The notes: generated from the sequence alone by a model not told the origin. Positions 1 to 7,270 are shown, counted from the stretch's first letter. The stretch is DNA of 15,082 bases from Bacteriovoracaceae bacterium UBA7695 (GCA_002482685.1 DLGL01000122.1:15143-30224); one strand, 5' to 3'. Numbers and translations: made by a program.

Positions 1-2
1 TA

Positions 3-893
3 TGTCTTACTGGCACCAGTAAGGGCGAATCCTATGTGCTTTCGGGCAACAGAATTATTATAGGCCGTGGTGATAAAGCTGACATAAAACTTAATGATAC
101 GAAGGCAAGTCGCGAACATGCTGAAGTCACCAAAGTTGGTACTAATTGGGTTGCCACAGACCTGGGTTCTCAAAACGGAATCATGGTTAATGATAAAAAG
201 GTTACTCAGTCACCGCTTAATGAAGGCGATAAACTTATTGTCGGACAAACTGTCTTTAAATTTGCGAAAGTTGAAGTAGCGGCGAAGGCAAAAACTTCTA
301 ATAAAGACGCCCCCACTGCCCCGGGCGGAAAAAAGACGATTGTCCCGATCGTTCTTATGGCGGGTGTTTTGATCTATGTTCTTTTAGGCGATGATAAGAA
401 ACCTGAAGAAAGTGCAGGTAAATCTAAAAATAGACCAACATCCAGCTATCAAGATGTTTCGGGTGAGTATTTAACCCAATTAAAAAAACGTCAGGCCACT
501 GAAGATAAGGCCGTAAAAGAAAAATTGAATGCGATCTACCAAAGAGGCTTAAGGGAATTCCGTGAAGGGAATTATTTCAGGGCCATAGCTGAATTTAACC
601 TGGCACTTATCATTGCGCCGGGGGATCCCTATGCTGAATATCATTTACGGAAAACTAAAGAGCGTTTGGATAAAACGATTGAAGAATACACCATCCGTGC
701 ACAACGAGATGAGAGTGCTATTAAATATAAAAGTGCCATAGTTTCTTATTGCTCGATTATCCGCTTACTGTTTACAGTGCCAGAGGATCCTCGTTATAAG
801 AACTCTGAAACGCAAATTAAAGACCTAGAAAGTAGAATGGGATTGGAGCCAGGTGAGACTAACTGTCTTAAAAAACCACGTACCGAGCAATGA
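3..893 (+). CDS. FHA-domain, single-pass membrane, TPR-like protein (5' end outside window)
   Basis: The frame is open to the left edge, and the FHA fold already begins upstream of the GTG at 36, so the true start lies outside the window. Counting the first visible codon as residue 1, the FHA landmarks are all present: Gly21-Arg22, Ser36-Arg37-x-His39 and Asn58-Gly59. The domain should therefore be able to bind a phosphothreonine peptide. A basic Gly-Lys-Lys stretch precedes one hydrophobic segment (around nt 338-388), followed by a charged linker and a helical TPR-like region (around nt 530-830). By the positive-inside rule the FHA domain is cytoplasmic and the helical part periplasmic. It has the same layout as the next gene and overlaps it by 41 nt, so the two were probably duplicated and are co-transcribed. 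The exact process served is unknown; a role as adaptor for a Ser/Thr kinase system is inferred. Confidence 0.88.
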   Translation, partial: CLTGTSKGESYVLSGNRIIIGRGDKADIKLNDTKASREHAEVTKVGTNWVATDLGSQNGIMVNDKKVTQSPLNEGDKLIVGQTVFKFAKVEVAAKAKTSNKDAPTAPGGKKTIVPIVLMAGVLIYVLLGDDKKPEESAGKSKNRPTSSYQDVSGEYLTQLKKRQATEDKAVKEKLNAIYQRGLREFREGNYFRAIAEFNLALIIAPGDPYAEYHLRKTKERLDKTIEEYTIRAQRDESAIKYKSAIVSYCSIIRLLFTVPEDPRYKNSETQIKDLESRMGLEPGETNCLKKPRTEQ

Positions 894-3090
894 GATTATG
901 GTGGAAACACCAGATCCCAGTGAGCAGTATGAAATTTATGTAGGAAGATCTGAGGACTGTCATGTCGTCATTGAGGATCCTTTGATCTCAAGGCACCACT
1001 TTGTCCTTAAGAATGAGAATAATAAATGGTTTTGTGAAAAGCTTTCACAGCTCGGTATAGTAAGTGTCAATGGAGTTAGTTCCGGAATAATCGAGATCCA
1101 TGAAGGTGATGAAATAAAGTGTGGTGCTTATTCTCTCCTCGTTGCTGATTTACCACGGTCTTCAGGGACCTCCAGTACTCATTCACAACCTGGGCCAGTT
1201 TTTTATGAAGAACCTAAACCCCAAGCTCCGCAAGCACCTGCTTATACACCACCACCACAGGAAGAGCTGTCTCCTGTAGATGATTTAACGTCAATTGATG
1301 ATATGTCGGACGATCTTGTCCTGTCCGAAGAGCAGGATGAAACAGAGGTGCTAAGTTCATCTGATTCTGAAAATGAATCTTTTGAAGATAACTCCCTCGA
1401 TAATGATTTTTCAGACAACATGAATGAAAGTCCACAGGAAGAAATTCCTACCGAAGAAGAAGGTCTTTCTAGTGAAGGCTTTGGTGGAGATGATCTTTCA
1501 AGTTTCTCAGATGATTCAGGAAATCTCGACTCCGATGGTGGTGATGAAAAAACGAGTTTTTTCAAAGCATTCGTCAACTACCAGTTAGTCCTCTTTGGAG
1601 ATCTCGCACCCTACGACCGCTACCAAATTGACACAAACGAAATATTCATAGGTAGAGATCCAAAAAAATGCCAAATTGTTCTGGATGATCCGGAAGTTTC
1701 GACAGTTCATGCAGTCCTAAGGAAAAATGCTATTGATGTTACCATTGAAGATTTAAATTCTTCAAACGGAACTATTCTTAATGGCGAACGTATTAACAAG
1801 GCCCATCTTGGAACGGGTGATGAATTTATCATAGGTAGTACCAGCTTTACGCTAGAAACTAGATCTGATCTCCTGGAAGCTGAGTCTGATCGTCTCATGC
1901 CTGTAGAAGATGGACAGACGATCGAAACTGAAGAATTTGAAGAAGAATTGGTCGATGTAAGCGAAATGGGTGATGTAGACTTTAATTCTGAGGGACCTCC
2001 CGAAAAGAGTCTTTTTAAACGGTTTAAAAAAGATCCTGCCTTTCGAAAGAAAGTCATATATGTCGTTGCTGCTTTAGGGTTGGGTTATGTCTTTTTTGGA
2101 GATTCTGAAACTCCTCCTGCCACGACTCCGGCCCCTGTTGCCAAAACAGAAACTGCAGAGAAACCTGCAGACAATAAACTTCAGCTTTCAAAAGAACTGG
2201 AGCAAAAAAGAAATACGGCCTATGAGCTCGGAGTTGGGTTTTACGATCAGACAAAATACTTCGAGGCTTTAAAAGAATTTCAAACTGTTGTTGAAATTGA
2301 TCCCAATTATAAAAATGTTCAATCCTTTCTTGATCTGACTAAACTTGAATTGAAACGAGTTGAAGAAGAGGCTGCTGCTAAAGCGGCCGAAGCTGATAGA
2401 CAGAAAACCAAAAAAATAATTGAAGAGTTACTGGTGAAGGCCAGAGAAGCAGTTAAAGACAAAAATATTACGGTCGCTGAAAGCTACTTCGCTCAAATTG
2501 CTGAAAAAGACCCTGAAAATATGGAAGTGCAGCAGCTAAAAATGGAACTAGAGTCGTGGCAGAAAGAGCAGGAAAGAATTGCTCTTGAAAAAGCCGCTAA
2601 AGAGGCTTCCCGTAAAGCGATGGTTGATGCTTTAAATCCTGGGAAAACATATTACCTTAAAAAAGAATGGTATAAAGCAATCTTGAAGCTGGAAGAATTC
2701 TTACGTCGCAAGGCTATGGATGAAGACTTGATCAAAGAGGGCAGTGACATGCTGGCAGATTCTAAAAACCAGCTAGCTTCAGAACTGGGTCCATTGATTG
2801 GTAAAGCGCGCTCTTTGAAGGAAGGTCAGGATCTAAAGAGTGCCTACGAAGCATTTTTAGAAGTACTAAAAATAGAGCCAACTAATGCAGAAGCATTGAA
2901 TGAAGTTGATGATATTAAAGATCAACTGGAAGCACGTTCAAAAAAAATCTACAGGGAAGCTATCATTGCAGAATCTTTAAGCCTTTTTAATGATGCCAAA
3001 GAAAAATTTCAGGAAGTTCTTCAGGTTTCCCCTACTGATAGTGAGTATTATAAGAAAGCTAGCGAGAAACTAAAAAATTATTTGGAGTAA
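853..3090 (+). CDS. Double-FHA, single-pass membrane, TPR protein
   Basis: A 745-aa protein. FHA1 spans about residues 1-100 (Gly31-Arg32, Ser46-Arg47-x-His49). A Ser/Asp/Glu-rich linker follows (about 130-235), then FHA2 (about 243-340; Gly267-Arg268, Asn305-Gly306), a basic stretch, a short membrane segment (about 401-416) and a long C-terminal helical region with TPR-like repeats and a Lys/Glu-rich coiled coil (about 440-745). The basic residues before the membrane segment put the FHA domains in the cytoplasm and the TPRs in the periplasm. I chose the GTG at 853 because the first FHA strand begins there and GGAG sits 4 nt upstream; the ATG at 898 would cut the domain and has no good ribosome binding site. 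FHA1 lacks the usual Asn of the NG loop (Leu67), while FHA2 has Thr284 in place of the conserved Arg. The PP2C gene starts 3 nt after the stop. Likely role: a transmembrane phosphothreonine-reading scaffold (inference). Confidence 0.9.
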   Translation: MRLTVLKNHVPSNEIMVETPDPSEQYEIYVGRSEDCHVVIEDPLISRHHFVLKNENNKWFCEKLSQLGIVSVNGVSSGIIEIHEGDEIKCGAYSLLVADLPRSSGTSSTHSQPGPVFYEEPKPQAPQAPAYTPPPQEELSPVDDLTSIDDMSDDLVLSEEQDETEVLSSSDSENESFEDNSLDNDFSDNMNESPQEEIPTEEEGLSSEGFGGDDLSSFSDDSGNLDSDGGDEKTSFFKAFVNYQLVLFGDLAPYDRYQIDTNEIFIGRDPKKCQIVLDDPEVSTVHAVLRKNAIDVTIEDLNSSNGTILNGERINKAHLGTGDEFIIGSTSFTLETRSDLLEAESDRLMPVEDGQTIETEEFEEELVDVSEMGDVDFNSEGPPEKSLFKRFKKDPAFRKKVIYVVAALGLGYVFFGDSETPPATTPAPVAKTETAEKPADNKLQLSKELEQKRNTAYELGVGFYDQTKYFEALKEFQTVVEIDPNYKNVQSFLDLTKLELKRVEEEAAAKAAEADRQKTKKIIEELLVKAREAVKDKNITVAESYFAQIAEKDPENMEVQQLKMELESWQKEQERIALEKAAKEASRKAMVDALNPGKTYYLKKEWYKAILKLEEFLRRKAMDEDLIKEGSDMLADSKNQLASELGPLIGKARSLKEGQDLKSAYEAFLEVLKIEPTNAEALNEVDDIKDQLEARSKKIYREAIIAESLSLFNDAKEKFQEVLQVSPTDSEYYKKASEKLKNYLE

Positions 3091-3093
3091 GAC

Positions 3094-3831
3094 ATGAGAC
3101 TTAAGGCTTACGCCGCTCAAACCCATCAAGGTCCCTATCTTCAGGTTAATGAGGATGGTTATGACTTTGATTTTGAGAATGATCTTTTTATGGTTCTGGA
3201 TGGCTTTGGCGGTTCTGGTATCGGTGACCGCGCTGTGGAAAAACTCAAAAGCGAAATTAAGTCCTTCTATACTCAGCTTTCTGATGATCCCAATGCAACA
3301 ATGCCACTCTATTACAACCCCCGCAATCTTCTGGAAGGTAATGCTATTTTAAATTCCATGATGAATGCTCATCAGAATTTATTTAAAAGTAACACCGACA
3401 AGCCTGTTAATCAGCGAGCTGGATCCAGTGCGGTCGTAGCAGCAAAATCTGATAGCTTGTTAGTTTTGGTGGGAGTGGGGAACTGCTGTGCTTATCATTA
3501 CAGGCAGGGGACTCTCTCTAAGATTATTGTTGAAGACACTCTCAAACATCTTTCTAAAGGTCAGTTTGATACCCGTTTCAGGACTTCTCCCATGAATGCT
3601 ATTGGCATGTACCCTGAACTTGGCTACCAAATGAGAGAAGTGAGGCTCCTTGAAGGAGATAAAGTTCTGATAATGACTGACGGCCTTTATGCCCATCTTT
3701 CTGAAGAGGAAATCCTTCACCATCTCAATAGAAATGCCCCGGATGCCCAGGAAAGGGTGAATAGCTTACTAAAACTATCCAATGCTCACGGGAACGTCGA
3801 CAATCAAACGGCAATGATTCTCGAGTTTTAA
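3094..3831 (+). CDS. PP2C-family Ser/Thr protein phosphatase
   Basis: A 245-aa single-domain cytoplasmic protein that should remove phosphate from Ser/Thr residues using divalent metal ions. PP2C motifs occur in order: Asn19-Glu20-Asp21, the Asp36-Gly37-x-Gly-Gly metal-binding motif, an Ala-Gly-Ser-Ser stretch, Thr195-Asp196-Gly197, and the C-terminal Asp236-Asn237-x-Thr. The usual Gly-Asp-Ser motif reads Gly-Asn130-Cys, so an acidic residue that in bacterial relatives helps hold a third metal ion is missing. GGAG lies 6 nt before the ATG, and the gene starts 3 nt after the double-FHA gene, so the two are almost certainly co-translated. In known systems (type VI PpkA/Fha/PppA, mycobacterial PknB/PstP) such enzymes oppose a kinase whose products are read by FHA domains. 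By analogy this one probably resets the phospho-state seen by the two upstream FHA proteins. Confidence 0.9.
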   Translation: MRLKAYAAQTHQGPYLQVNEDGYDFDFENDLFMVLDGFGGSGIGDRAVEKLKSEIKSFYTQLSDDPNATMPLYYNPRNLLEGNAILNSMMNAHQNLFKSNTDKPVNQRAGSSAVVAAKSDSLLVLVGVGNCCAYHYRQGTLSKIIVEDTLKHLSKGQFDTRFRTSPMNAIGMYPELGYQMREVRLLEGDKVLIMTDGLYAHLSEEEILHHLNRNAPDAQERVNSLLKLSNAHGNVDNQTAMILEF

Positions 3832-3843
3832 GTAATTTTAAAG

Positions 3844-3873
3844 TTCCCATATTGCTGAGGCGCAATCTATAAT
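3844..3873 (+). promoter_or_regulatory. Possible sigma-70 promoter of the REC gene, leaderless
   Basis: A perfect TATAAT lies at 3868-3873, with a weak -35-like TTCCCA at 3844-3849 (18-nt spacer). A start about 7 nt downstream of the -10 box would fall on the ATG at 3880, giving a transcript with little or no 5' leader. In agreement, no Shine-Dalgarno sequence is visible before that ATG. The strong -10 box is seen directly; activity is inferred. Confidence 0.45.
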
Positions 3874-3879
3874 TTTGGT

Positions 3880-5187
3880 ATGAATCACAAAGTTCTATTA
3901 GCGGACGACAGTCTGACTATTCAAAAAGTCATTAAGATCACCTTGGCCAACCAGCCATTTGATATCGTTGAATGCTCTTCTGATGATGAACTTTTTAAAA
4001 AACTGCCTGATGTAAATCCGGCCATCGTATTATTAGATTTTAATCTTTCAGAGAAATTTTCTGGTTATGAGTTAGCTGCTAAAATTAAAGCAGCAGTTCC
4101 TAATGCTCAGGTTCTCCTTCTTTTGGGGACCTTTGATACAATTGACGACGCCGCTATGGAAAAGTCTGGAGCGGCAGATAAAATTGTTAAGCCGTTTGAT
4201 TCAAATAAATTCATTTCTATCTGTAAGCGTTTAGTTGATAACTCACCCGTTGAAGAAATCAAATATCCAGAAGCAAAGAAAGAAAAATTTGTTGTTCCGG
4301 TTTTAGAAAACGATCAGTGGCAAGTTAATCACCCTGCTGAAACACCAAAAGTTAAAGAAGAGCCGAAGGCGAATTTTAATGTAAAAAATCATCTTAATCC
4401 GCTTGATCACGAAGTCTCAGATTGGGGAATGAGTGTTCCGGGTGTTATTGATGGTCCGTCTCATGACAAGGTTATTGATCTCCCACCTGTGATGAATCAG
4501 GTTCAATCGTTGAGTGATCATAAAAATAAGCTAGATGCTGTAGCACCGGTTGGTGATGCTAAATTTCCTGATAACAATGACCTCGACTACCCTACGATTG
4601 AAGAACTTAACTCGCAGGCCAAGCCTGTTGCTGAAGAGAAGCCTAAGCCAAAATCGAAACTTATTTCTATTGAGAGCTTCAATGAACCTGAAGAATTTCA
4701 AATTGAGCAAGGCTATAGTCAGGATACTGAGTCAAATGTATCTAGTATAGAAGCTCAGATTCGCGATGAAGTTGAAGAGGATCTCTGGAAAGTAGACGAA
4801 TTTGAAGACCTAAAAAAAGAAGTAGCTTCTAAAATAGAAGAAGTTAAAAACAATTTTCAGCCCTCTGTTAAAGATTTTGATGAATCTTTGTTTAAACCAT
4901 TAGATGAAAATGAAGACATAAAATGGACGACCTCAGATAATTTCTCTGCCGATGATAATGCTGATAAGAGTTTCAATTCAGGAGCTTCTTCTCATAACTT
5001 TGCACCTCAGGTTTCTCAAGAAGAAGTAGAAGCCCTGGTTAAAAAGTATGTTAAAGAGTACATGGATGAAATGTTCGCTCAGAAAGTGGAAAAAATCGCC
5101 TGGGAGGTCATTCCAGATCTCGCAGAAAATCTTATTCGTCAGGAAATGACTAAAATTTCTCACAAGATTTTAAACGAATCAAACTAA
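3880..5187 (+). CDS. Response-regulator receiver protein with long acidic linker and conserved-type C-terminal helix
   Basis: A 435-aa protein. Residues 1-120 form a receiver domain: acidic pair Asp9-Asp10, phospho-acceptor Asp53, a Gly-Thr-Phe at 83-85 and Lys104-Pro105. There is no DNA-binding or enzymatic output domain. Residues 130-370 are low-complexity, rich in Glu, Asp, Lys and Pro, and likely disordered. The last 55 or so residues look like an amphipathic helix ending with Ala-Trp-Glu-Val-Ile-Pro-Asp-Leu-Ala-Glu and further charged turns, a tail I recall from receiver proteins of deltaproteobacteria and relatives. Its function is not known to me; protein-protein contact is the likely output. 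It follows the FHA/PP2C genes after 48 nt, suggesting that two-component and Ser/Thr phosphorylation meet here. The last 9 nt overlap the end of birA on the opposite strand. Confidence 0.85.
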   Translation: MNHKVLLADDSLTIQKVIKITLANQPFDIVECSSDDELFKKLPDVNPAIVLLDFNLSEKFSGYELAAKIKAAVPNAQVLLLLGTFDTIDDAAMEKSGAADKIVKPFDSNKFISICKRLVDNSPVEEIKYPEAKKEKFVVPVLENDQWQVNHPAETPKVKEEPKANFNVKNHLNPLDHEVSDWGMSVPGVIDGPSHDKVIDLPPVMNQVQSLSDHKNKLDAVAPVGDAKFPDNNDLDYPTIEELNSQAKPVAEEKPKPKSKLISIESFNEPEEFQIEQGYSQDTESNVSSIEAQIRDEVEEDLWKVDEFEDLKKEVASKIEEVKNNFQPSVKDFDESLFKPLDENEDIKWTTSDNFSADDNADKSFNSGASSHNFAPQVSQEEVEALVKKYVKEYMDEMFAQKVEKIAWEVIPDLAENLIRQEMTKISHKILNESN

Positions 5188-5844
5188 GCGCAAACTTCCG
5201 TTAAATATTTTGTGAATACCTGAGCCATTTTCGACAATGGCTTCACCGAATTCCCCAAGACCTATAAATTTTCCGAATGTCTCTTCAAAGCCCTCAATTA
5301 GCTTTACCTCTGCGTTGACATGAGCACAGTAGCTCATCCATCTACTAGTTAACACTTCGGTAGATTCAAAGCGGTGATGCCGAATATAGTGACTAAGATC
5401 CATGGACCATTTTTTCTTCTCAATTTCAAAACTCGTTTCATAAATTCCTCCGAATTCACTACTATTTTGAAAGAGATTGATACCTATGCCCGCCATATAC
5501 CTTGGGCCAGCTGTCTGAACTAAAATCCCTCCACATTTTTTTCCCTGTGAATTAATTAAGTCATTGGGCCACTTCAACCTTACTTCGCAGCCTTTTAAAT
5601 GAAAAAAATCTGCGATTAATGTTGAAACTTCTAATGCTGTAAACGTTGGTTTTTGGTGTGGGTCAATAGACATGGAGAAGCAAAGTGTGCCTGCAGAATC
5701 TTGCCAGACATTTGATCCACGTCCACGGCCGAGCATTTGATGTTCACAACTAACGGTTATTTCATTGTGCGGAGCCAGCGTTAATTGTTCTTTGAGAAGA
5801 TCTTGTGTAGAATCACAGCGATCAACATGAATAAATTTTTCCAT
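5179..5844 (-). CDS. birA: Biotin-[acetyl-CoA carboxylase] ligase, without DNA-binding domain
   Basis: A 221-aa cytoplasmic enzyme that activates biotin with ATP and attaches it to the lysine of the biotin carboxyl carrier protein of acetyl-CoA carboxylase, and so is needed for fatty-acid synthesis. Visible motifs: Asp-Ser-Thr-Gln at 11-14, the biotinyl-AMP binding loop Gly-Arg-Gly-Arg-Gly at 39-43, Lys-Trp-Pro-Asn-Asp at 91-95, Lys-Cys-Gly-Gly-Ile-Leu at 103-108 with the catalytic-type lysine, and Gly-Ile-Gly-Ile-Asn at 119-123. It starts directly with the catalytic domain and lacks the N-terminal helix-turn-helix of E. coli BirA, so it should not repress biotin genes. The C-terminal domain is short. 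It diverges from rph with 14 nt between starts, and its AAGGA lies 9 nt upstream of the ATG within a palindrome shared with rph. Confidence 0.93.
   Translation of the reverse strand: MEKFIHVDRCDSTQDLLKEQLTLAPHNEITVSCEHQMLGRGRGSNVWQDSAGTLCFSMSIDPHQKPTFTALEVSTLIADFFHLKGCEVRLKWPNDLINSQGKKCGGILVQTAGPRYMAGIGINLFQNSSEFGGIYETSFEIEKKKWSMDLSHYIRHHRFESTEVLTSRWMSYCAHVNAEVKLIEGFEETFGKFIGLGEFGEAIVENGSGIHKIFNGSLRLV
5785..5813 (+). promoter_or_regulatory. Possible promoter of rph inside birA
   Basis: TTGTTC at 5785-5790 and TAGAAT at 5808-5813 are separated by 17 nt, on the plus strand within the 5' part of birA. A start near 5820 would give a leader of about 40 nt before rph. With only 14 nt between the two start codons, the rph promoter must lie inside birA. 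The -35 match is weak (three of six). Confidence 0.3.
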
Positions 5845-5848
5845 CTCT

Positions 5849-5858
5849 AAGGATCCTT
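5849..5858. promoter_or_regulatory. Palindromic Shine-Dalgarno shared by birA and rph
   Basis: AAGGATCCTT is a perfect 10-bp palindrome lying between the two divergent start codons. On the plus strand its AAGGA (5849-5853) is 5 nt from the rph ATG at 5859. On the minus strand the same AAGGA (5858-5854) is 9 nt from the birA ATG at 5844. One sequence can thus serve as ribosome binding site in both directions. Confidence 0.7.
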
Positions 5859-6566
5859 ATGTCTATTAAGCGCGATACTCCAAGACCTATTAAGTTTACT
5901 CCTCATATTAATCCATATGCGTATGGATCAGTCATGGCGGAGTTCGGAAATACTAAAGTTCATATCACGGCTTCAGTCCAGGAATCAGTTCCTCCTTTCT
6001 TAAAAGGCAAAGGCCAGGGGTGGCTGACAGCTGAATACGCAATGCTCCCGTCTGCTACTCATACTCGCTCGGACCGTGAAAGAAAAGGTGCCTCAGGAAG
6101 AACCCAGGAAATTCAAAGACTCATTGGTCGCTCACTTCGATCAGTTGTGGATATGAGCAAACTTGGTGAGAGAACAATTATGCTCGACTGTGATGTCATT
6201 GTTGCAGATGGCGGCACACGCACAACTTCTATCTCTGGAGCTTATGTGGCGCTGGAAATGGCGGTAAGGCGTTTGATGAAAGAGGGCCTATTAAAGTCAA
6301 ATCCAATCAAAGAAGGTCTTTGCGCTATTTCTATTGGGATAAATAGCAATAATGAAATTATCGCCGATTTGAATTACGAAGAAGATTCAACATGTGGAAC
6401 AGATATGAACATTGTGATGACTTCGAGTGGAAAATTTGTGGAAGTTCAGGGCACAGCTGAAAAAGAACCATTCTCTATGGATCAACTGACTTCACTTTTA
6501 AATTGCGCTCAAAGTGCTCTTAAAGTCGTGGTAAAAGAGCAGCAAGCGGTTCTGGAAAAACTTTAA
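5859..6566 (+). CDS. rph: Ribonuclease PH
   Basis: A 235-aa phosphorolytic 3'-5' exoribonuclease that trims the 3' trailers of tRNA precursors and other RNAs, using phosphate and releasing nucleoside diphosphates; the family forms a hexamer. The family signature runs the full length: Arg-Pro-Ile-Lys near 9-12, Gly-Trp-Leu-Thr-Ala-Glu-Tyr at 54-60, the Arg-x-x-Arg-Glu-Arg region and Gly-Arg-Thr-Gln-Glu-Ile at 80-85, Ala-Asp-Gly-Gly-Thr-Arg-Thr at 116-122, and the acidic Glu-Asp176 and Thr-Asp182 pair expected to hold the catalytic metal. The N-terminus is a few residues shorter than usual. Its stop codon overlaps the rdgB start (TAATG), so the two are translationally coupled, a pairing found in many bacteria. 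The downstream tRNA-Pro encodes its own CCA. Confidence 0.96.
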   Translation: MSIKRDTPRPIKFTPHINPYAYGSVMAEFGNTKVHITASVQESVPPFLKGKGQGWLTAEYAMLPSATHTRSDRERKGASGRTQEIQRLIGRSLRSVVDMSKLGERTIMLDCDVIVADGGTRTTSISGAYVALEMAVRRLMKEGLLKSNPIKEGLCAISIGINSNNEIIADLNYEEDSTCGTDMNIVMTSSGKFVEVQGTAEKEPFSMDQLTSLLNCAQSALKVVVKEQQAVLEKL

Positions 6567-7174
6567 TGAAGAGCTTCATTCTTGCATCAGGGAATGCCCA
6601 CAAAGCAGAAGAATTTAAAGAATTATTTTTAAATACGATTGCAATTCATCCTGCTCCCAGAACTCTTGAAGTTGAAGAGTCGGGAAAAACTTTTGTTGAG
6701 AATGCTTTTTTAAAGGCTAAGGCCTACTCTGAAACTTATAAGGTTCCGGCATTAGCGGATGATTCAGGACTCGTTGTTGAACTACTGCCTGATATCCTGG
6801 GTGTTCAATCCGCTCGCTTTGCGCCTGAATTAACTCAGTACGAGGATAAGTGTAAGAAGCTTCTTCAAATTGTTAATGAGGCCAATCTTAAGCACCGTGG
6901 GGCCTATTTTGTCTGTGTACTCTGTTTCTATATTTCGCCCGAAGAGGTGTATTTCTTTGAGGGGCGGGTCCACGGAGTCATCGGTCAGGAGCTCAAAGGG
7001 GACAAAGGATTTGGTTACGACCCAATTTTTATTCCTGAGAGAAAAGAGGGCGATGGGAAGAGTTTAGCTGAACTTCCCGAGTGGAAAAATGAATTTTCGC
7101 ACAGGGCTAAAGCCGCAAGATCGGCCTTAGAGTTCTTTAAAGAAAGCATAGACAAATCAGTCAATAAGCCTTAA
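6566..7174 (+). CDS. rdgB: XTP/dITP diphosphatase (non-canonical purine NTP pyrophosphatase)
   Basis: A 202-aa cytoplasmic house-cleaning enzyme of the HAM1/RdgB family. It hydrolyses dITP, ITP and XTP to the monophosphate and pyrophosphate so that deaminated purines do not enter DNA or RNA. Family motifs are clear: Ser8-Gly9-Asn10 with Lys13 near the N-terminus, Glu-Asn-Ala at 45-47, Ala-Asp-Asp-Ser-Gly-Leu at 64-69 with the metal-binding aspartates, Gly-Phe-Gly-Tyr-Asp-Pro-Ile-Phe at 148-155, and Phe-Ser-His-Arg at 177-180. The length is normal for the family. The ATG overlaps the rph stop codon by one nucleotide, and the 3' end reaches to 19 nt before the tRNA-Pro gene. Confidence 0.96.
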   Translation: MKSFILASGNAHKAEEFKELFLNTIAIHPAPRTLEVEESGKTFVENAFLKAKAYSETYKVPALADDSGLVVELLPDILGVQSARFAPELTQYEDKCKKLLQIVNEANLKHRGAYFVCVLCFYISPEEVYFFEGRVHGVIGQELKGDKGFGYDPIFIPERKEGDGKSLAELPEWKNEFSHRAKAARSALEFFKESIDKSVNKP

Positions 7175-7177
7175 AAA
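7149..7177 (+). promoter_or_regulatory. Possible promoter of tRNA-Pro
   Basis: TAGACA at 7149-7154 (five of six to the -35 consensus) and TAAAAA at 7172-7177 (four of six to the -10) are 17 nt apart. They lie over the last codons of rdgB. A start near 7184 would give a leader of about 10 nt before the mature tRNA. Confidence 0.4.
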
Positions 7178-7193
7178 TATTGACTCAAGAGTT

Positions 7194-7270
7194 CGGGGTG
7201 TAGCGCAGCCTGGTAGCGTATCTGCTTTGGGAGCAGGTGGTCGTTGGTTCGAATCCAATCACCCCGACCA
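7194..7270 (+). tRNA. tRNA-Pro (anticodon UGG)
   Basis: A full cloverleaf can be drawn. A 7-bp acceptor stem pairs CGGGGTG (7194-7200) with CACCCCG (7260-7266), the discriminator A is at 7267 and an encoded CCA occupies 7268-7270. The D-arm carries the usual GCGCAGCCTGGTAGCG-type sequence. The anticodon loop TTTGGGA has anticodon TGG at 7228-7230, reading proline codons. The T-loop GTTCGAATC is standard. It closely resembles E. coli tRNA-Pro(UGG). A run of six T (7272-7277) follows the CCA and may help termination. Confidence 0.97.

Noticed and set aside
1242..1577. Serine-rich 111-codon minus-strand open frame
   Set aside because: It is the mirror of the acidic Ser/Asp/Glu linker of the double-FHA gene; low-complexity coding sequence often leaves the opposite strand open.
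3852..3857. TTGCTG as a -35 box for the REC gene
   Set aside because: It is only 10 nt from the TATAAT, too close for a sigma-70 promoter; the weaker TTCCCA at 3844 has acceptable spacing.
7194..7270. tRNA-Pro as an integration site for a mobile element
   Set aside because: No direct repeat of the tRNA 3' end and no integrase are visible nearby; the flanking genes look like ordinary chromosome.
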